Source of the DNA: Candidatus Hermodarchaeota archaeon
GTDB lineage: Archaea > Asgardarchaeota > Hermodarchaeia > Hermodarchaeales > Hermodarchaeaceae
Direction: 5' to 3'
DNA length: 7,590 nucleotides
Assembly: GCA_016839995.1 (NCBI GenBank)
Contig: JAEOTD010000078.1
Span: 1 to 7,590 of the forward strand
The notes under the pieces were generated by a model, which saw only the letters and a list, made by a program, of their open reading frames with translations, had not been told where the DNA came from and made no database searches. Positions within the stretch are counted from its first letter, which is position 1. Every line of letters begins with the position of its first letter. Of the stretch, positions 5,914 through 7,590 are shown piece after piece. Made by a program: the position numbers and the translations under genes.

Positions 5914-5951
5914 CCCACCTATTGTTACAATTGACTAGCAATAATGGTGGG
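5914..5951 (+). promoter_or_regulatory. Inverted repeat covering the ribosome binding site of the next gene
   Basis: CCCACCTATTG (5914-5924) can pair with CAATA (5939-5943) plus GGTGGG (5946-5951), giving 11 pairs with a 2-base bulge and a 14-base loop. GGTGG within the right arm is the only plausible ribosome binding site for ATG 5960. If the left arm is transcribed, the stem would hide it. The loop boundary also contains ATTGTTACAAT (5921-5931), a small palindrome that could be a protein site instead. Confidence 0.35.
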
Positions 5952-5959
5952 TTATCTTA

Positions 5960-6535
5960 ATGCCTCATGATGAAAGGAGGGTTAGTATCATCTCTTATGA
6001 TTTCAGGCAACATAAGGGGTCAAGTCAAGCTCGGAAAACAAGATTCTTTCGAGAACTATATGGTTATACACAACAAGTTAAACGACAACTGAAAAGTGGG
6101 GATGTAATTGTCCGAACCTATCATTATCCAGGGATTTTAGATCAGGTTGATTATACTAAGCTTGGAAAAAGTGTTTTAGCAGTGCATCCTGGAACTGAAG
6201 AGTCGATAATCAACCTCTTTCGAGCGTTTGATGAAGTAGAGTTCTACAATTTCATTGGGTGGTTACCAACTACTATCTGGCCAACTAGAAAGGAAGTTGA
6301 TACGACAACCGTAAGCGAACTAATCGCTGTCTATGGTTATCTCTCCATTCTTATTCATATGCGAAACTATGGAAAGGAAGACATTACATACTCAGATCTT
6401 CTTGACGAGGGATTTGACTCGAATTACATCAGCCAAGCCGTTCATTATCTTTCTAATAGAAAGTTACTCATAACAACCAAAGACACGCTTAAATTGACGA
6501 GTAAGGCTCAACAGCTCCTGGAAAAGGTTGAATAA
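5960..6535 (+). CDS. Unrecognised protein with SYD motif and C-terminal winged helix
   Basis: A 191-residue protein not assigned to a family. The N-terminal half starts with a strand ending in Asp (VSIISYDF, 8-15), then a basic helix (QARKTRFFRELYGY, 23-36), then SGDVIVRTYHYPGIL (46-60) and strand GKSVLAVHP (69-77) with a helix (EESIINLFRAF). This strand-helix-strand order resembles a ferredoxin-like fold, and the first strand ending in YD resembles Cas2/VapD proteins, although no cas gene is present and the protein is twice the Cas2 length. Residues about 118-190 look like a winged helix (ITYSDLLDEGFDSNYISQAV, then HYLSNRKLL and a short wing). ATG 5960 is the only sensible start; GGTGG lies 9 bases before it. 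It follows the AAA+/RHH operon in the same direction after a T-run and converges with the next gene. Role unknown; nucleic-acid binding is likely. Confidence 0.75.
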   Translation: MPHDERRVSIISYDFRQHKGSSQARKTRFFRELYGYTQQVKRQLKSGDVIVRTYHYPGILDQVDYTKLGKSVLAVHPGTEESIINLFRAFDEVEFYNFIGWLPTTIWPTRKEVDTTTVSELIAVYGYLSILIHMRNYGKEDITYSDLLDEGFDSNYISQAVHYLSNRKLLITTKDTLKLTSKAQQLLEKVE

Positions 6536-6554
6536 CAATCTTAGGATAAGAAGA

Positions 6555-6583
6555 ACTTCAATAAATTCATTGAAATCAATTAG
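6555..6583 (+). repeat. Dispersed palindromic repeat, copy E
   Basis: TTCAATA (6557-6563), the core AATTCATTGAAAT (6564-6576, one base from the perfect core) and CAATTAG follow each other. The copy fills most of the 44 bp gap between two convergent genes and overlaps the TAA stop codon of the leftward gene at 6580-6582. Neither strand has a promoter here, so a simple transcription-operator role is unlikely for this copy. Confidence 0.65.
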
Positions 6584-7092
6584 TCGGGTTTTAGGGCAGT
6601 AGGCTGAGCCAAGGATTCGATAAGTTGTAAAATCCTTTCCTGGGCCTGTTTAAGAGTATTAAGATGTGTTGGAGTTGGTTTCTCGCTATTTGTTGCAATG
6701 ATATCATATTCCCGTGCATAGCTTCGAATATCCTCAGCGAGATCTTGGTATCGCATCAAAGATGGAGTATCTAGAAGCCCTAAGTATCCTAGTAGAACTA
6801 ATGTGAAAACCGATTTTGTAACATTGCGTCGAGCTTGGGCAAGAGAACGATTGAAAGCCCCTCGGCTAACCCCGTCTTGTTTATGCTTAGTTGATTTCTT
6901 AGCTCGTAGGGAGGCTTTTGTTTGGTAGTCGATACGCTTTCCCCCGAATCCATCAATAAGATAATCTAAAACCAAGGTTTCAAGTTGGACAGGCGAAAGC
7001 TGGCTATTCTCAGCAAGTATTTGCGTAATAGGGTCCTGGAGCATTCTACGTGCCCAAGACCGCGTTTCCTCGACTTCGTTCTTCCTTGACAA
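6580..7092 (-). CDS. Conserved-type protein of unknown function with sigma-4-like HTH
   Basis: A 170-residue protein. Residues about 32-92 read LSPVQLETLVLDYLIDG, a basic linker, then GVSRGAFNRSLAQARRNVTKSV, which resembles a sigma-region-4 or LuxR-like HTH in which the second helix is the recognition helix. FTLVLLGYLGLL (96-107) is hydrophobic and probably a packed helix, not a membrane anchor. The C-terminal part is helical and ends in a possible coiled coil (LNTLKQAQERILQLIESLA, 144-162). TTG 7092-7090 is chosen as start because GGAGGT (plus 7099-7104) stands 6 bases before it; the frame is open upstream to an ATG at 7161, but that start has no ribosome binding site and would place a palindrome inside the gene. 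It is divergent from the helicase gene and convergent with the gene at 5960. The family is not recognised with certainty; a DNA-binding role is inference. Confidence 0.75.
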   Translation of the reverse strand: MSRKNEVEETRSWARRMLQDPITQILAENSQLSPVQLETLVLDYLIDGFGGKRIDYQTKASLRAKKSTKHKQDGVSRGAFNRSLAQARRNVTKSVFTLVLLGYLGLLDTPSLMRYQDLAEDIRSYAREYDIIATNSEKPTPTHLNTLKQAQERILQLIESLAQPTALKPD

Positions 7093-7098
7093 ATCATT

Positions 7099-7122
7099 AC
7101 CTCCATGGATACAATATTGTAT
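7099..7122 (-). promoter_or_regulatory. Strong ribosome binding site deciding a TTG start, next to a 14 bp palindrome
   Basis: On the minus strand GGAGGT (7099-7104) precedes TTG by 6 bases and decides the start. Just upstream, ATACAATATTGTAT at 7109-7122 is a perfect 14 bp palindrome. An AT-rich box on the minus strand at about 7139-7147 (TTTTTAAGA) could be the TATA element, placing transcription start inside the palindrome, a typical site for a repressor. Confidence 0.5.
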
Positions 7123-7195
7123 ACGTGTGAATGCGAATCTTAAAAAGTCGTTGGTAAACAAAGGCTCTGAATGATTCTCTCACAACCGAACTCAA

Positions 7196-7222
7196 ATCAA
7201 TAATTTCATTGAAATTAATGAT
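7196..7222. repeat. Dispersed palindromic repeat, copy F
   Basis: The perfect core ATTTCATTGAAAT is at 7203-7215. The symmetry extends to a perfect 17 bp palindrome (7201-7217) and to 27 bp with one mismatched pair (7200/7218). It is the most symmetric odd-centred copy. It lies between the divergent gene at 7092 and the helicase gene at 7293, where it could affect either promoter. Confidence 0.7.
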
Positions 7223-7292
7223 AATCAGAAGCCGTGAAGATGAAATGAGGTTTTTATGCTTCTAGCACATTCAGATGGTGAGGACTTGGATC

Positions 7293-7590
7293 ATGGGCCC
7301 AAATAAACAAGAACAATACTTTCCTTATGCTGTTCCCAGACCAGGACAACTCTCTCTTATTCACTCCATTCAAGAAGAAGCAGCCAACGGAAATCATCTG
7401 TGCGTTGAAGCTGTTAACGGCTTTGGAAAAACAATTGCTGCCTTATCTGGTGTTCTCCCACTACTCAAAAAGAAAAAGTTTGGAATTGTCTATGTCGCTC
7501 GGACCCACAAACAACTCGATCGCGTAATGCAAGAATTGCAACCAATATCTGACTCAACAGGATTTACTGGAGTGGTTCTTCGAGGACGAG
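7293..7590 (+). CDS. XPD/Rad3-family DNA helicase, N-terminal part (runs off window)
   Basis: The first 99 residues of a superfamily 2 helicase of the XPD/Rad3/DinG group, 5'-to-3' DNA helicases that act in repair and recombination. The Q-like motif FPYAVPRPGQ is at 10-19, motif I CVEAVNGFGKT at 37-47, and motif Ia YVARTHKQLDRVMQEL at 67-82. The window ends at VVLRGR, where XPD proteins continue into the four-cysteine iron-sulfur domain, so that cluster cannot be checked. Motif I reads EAVNGFGKT in place of the usual EAPTGTGKT; the Gly-Lys-Thr needed for ATP is kept. ATG 7293 is preferred because GGTGA (7277-7281) lies 11 bases before it; ATG 7275 and GTG 7278 in the same frame are alternatives. 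Which XPD subfamily it belongs to cannot be told from this part. Confidence 0.88.
   Translation, partial: MGPNKQEQYFPYAVPRPGQLSLIHSIQEEAANGNHLCVEAVNGFGKTIAALSGVLPLLKKKKFGIVYVARTHKQLDRVMQELQPISDSTGFTGVVLRGR

Noticed and set aside
7093..7161. Upstream extension of the sigma-4-like gene to ATG 7161
   Set aside because: No ribosome binding site there, while GGAGGT stands 6 bases before TTG 7092. Kept as an alternative only.
5823..7222. CRISPR array or transposon ends
   Set aside because: Repeat copies are unevenly spaced by hundreds of bases, vary in sequence and orientation, and no transposase or cas gene is present.
7327..7527. 66-residue plus-strand reading frame
   Set aside because: It is another frame of the helicase gene, whose motifs I and Ia lie in the frame starting at 7293.

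Overview
The window reads as chromosomal DNA from a moderately AT-rich archaeon. Supporting signs are ORB-type replication initiator sites, an XPD/Rad3-like helicase, a fused HTH-CBS regulator, TATA-like boxes about 25 bp before predicted transcript starts, oligo-T terminators, and GGAG/GGTGA ribosome binding sites alongside GTG and TTG starts. The lineage cannot be fixed from sequence alone; an uncultured group such as the Asgard archaea is possible, but that is a guess. No rRNA, tRNA, CRISPR array, transposase or insertion sequence was seen.

Left part (1-1005): the 3' end of a winged-helix protein gene (+) and a small winged-helix gene (-) converge on a 382 bp gene-free gap. That gap holds two near-identical ORB-like elements in opposite orientation, about 196 bp apart, around an AT-rich stretch. 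It is the best candidate for a replication origin. A third ORB core without its G-string sits just upstream of the promoter of the small winged-helix gene.

Middle (1006-4012): hypF, a [NiFe]-hydrogenase maturation carbamoyltransferase, is transcribed leftward. It diverges across a 61 bp gap from a rightward HTH-CBS regulator gene.

Right part (4013-7590): a rightward pair encodes an AAA+ ATPase with a C-terminal winged helix and a ribbon-helix-helix (RHH) protein with a lysine-rich N-terminal tail. Next comes a gene for an unrecognised protein with a SYD motif and a predicted C-terminal winged helix, then a leftward gene for a protein with a possible sigma-region-4-like HTH. The window ends inside a rightward XPD/Rad3-family helicase gene.

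The most unusual feature is a family of AT-rich palindromic repeats with core ATTTCA(W)TGAAAT. It occurs in five of the seven intergenic gaps (near 950, 4036, 5855, 6570 and 7209), including gaps between convergent genes where a promoter operator is not expected. One copy lies 23 bp behind the RHH gene and contains a perfect 22 bp palindrome. The candidate origin, an ATPase plus RHH pair and dispersed palindromes together suggest, as inference only, an origin-linked segregation or chromosome-organising system that does not use a ParA-type ATPase.
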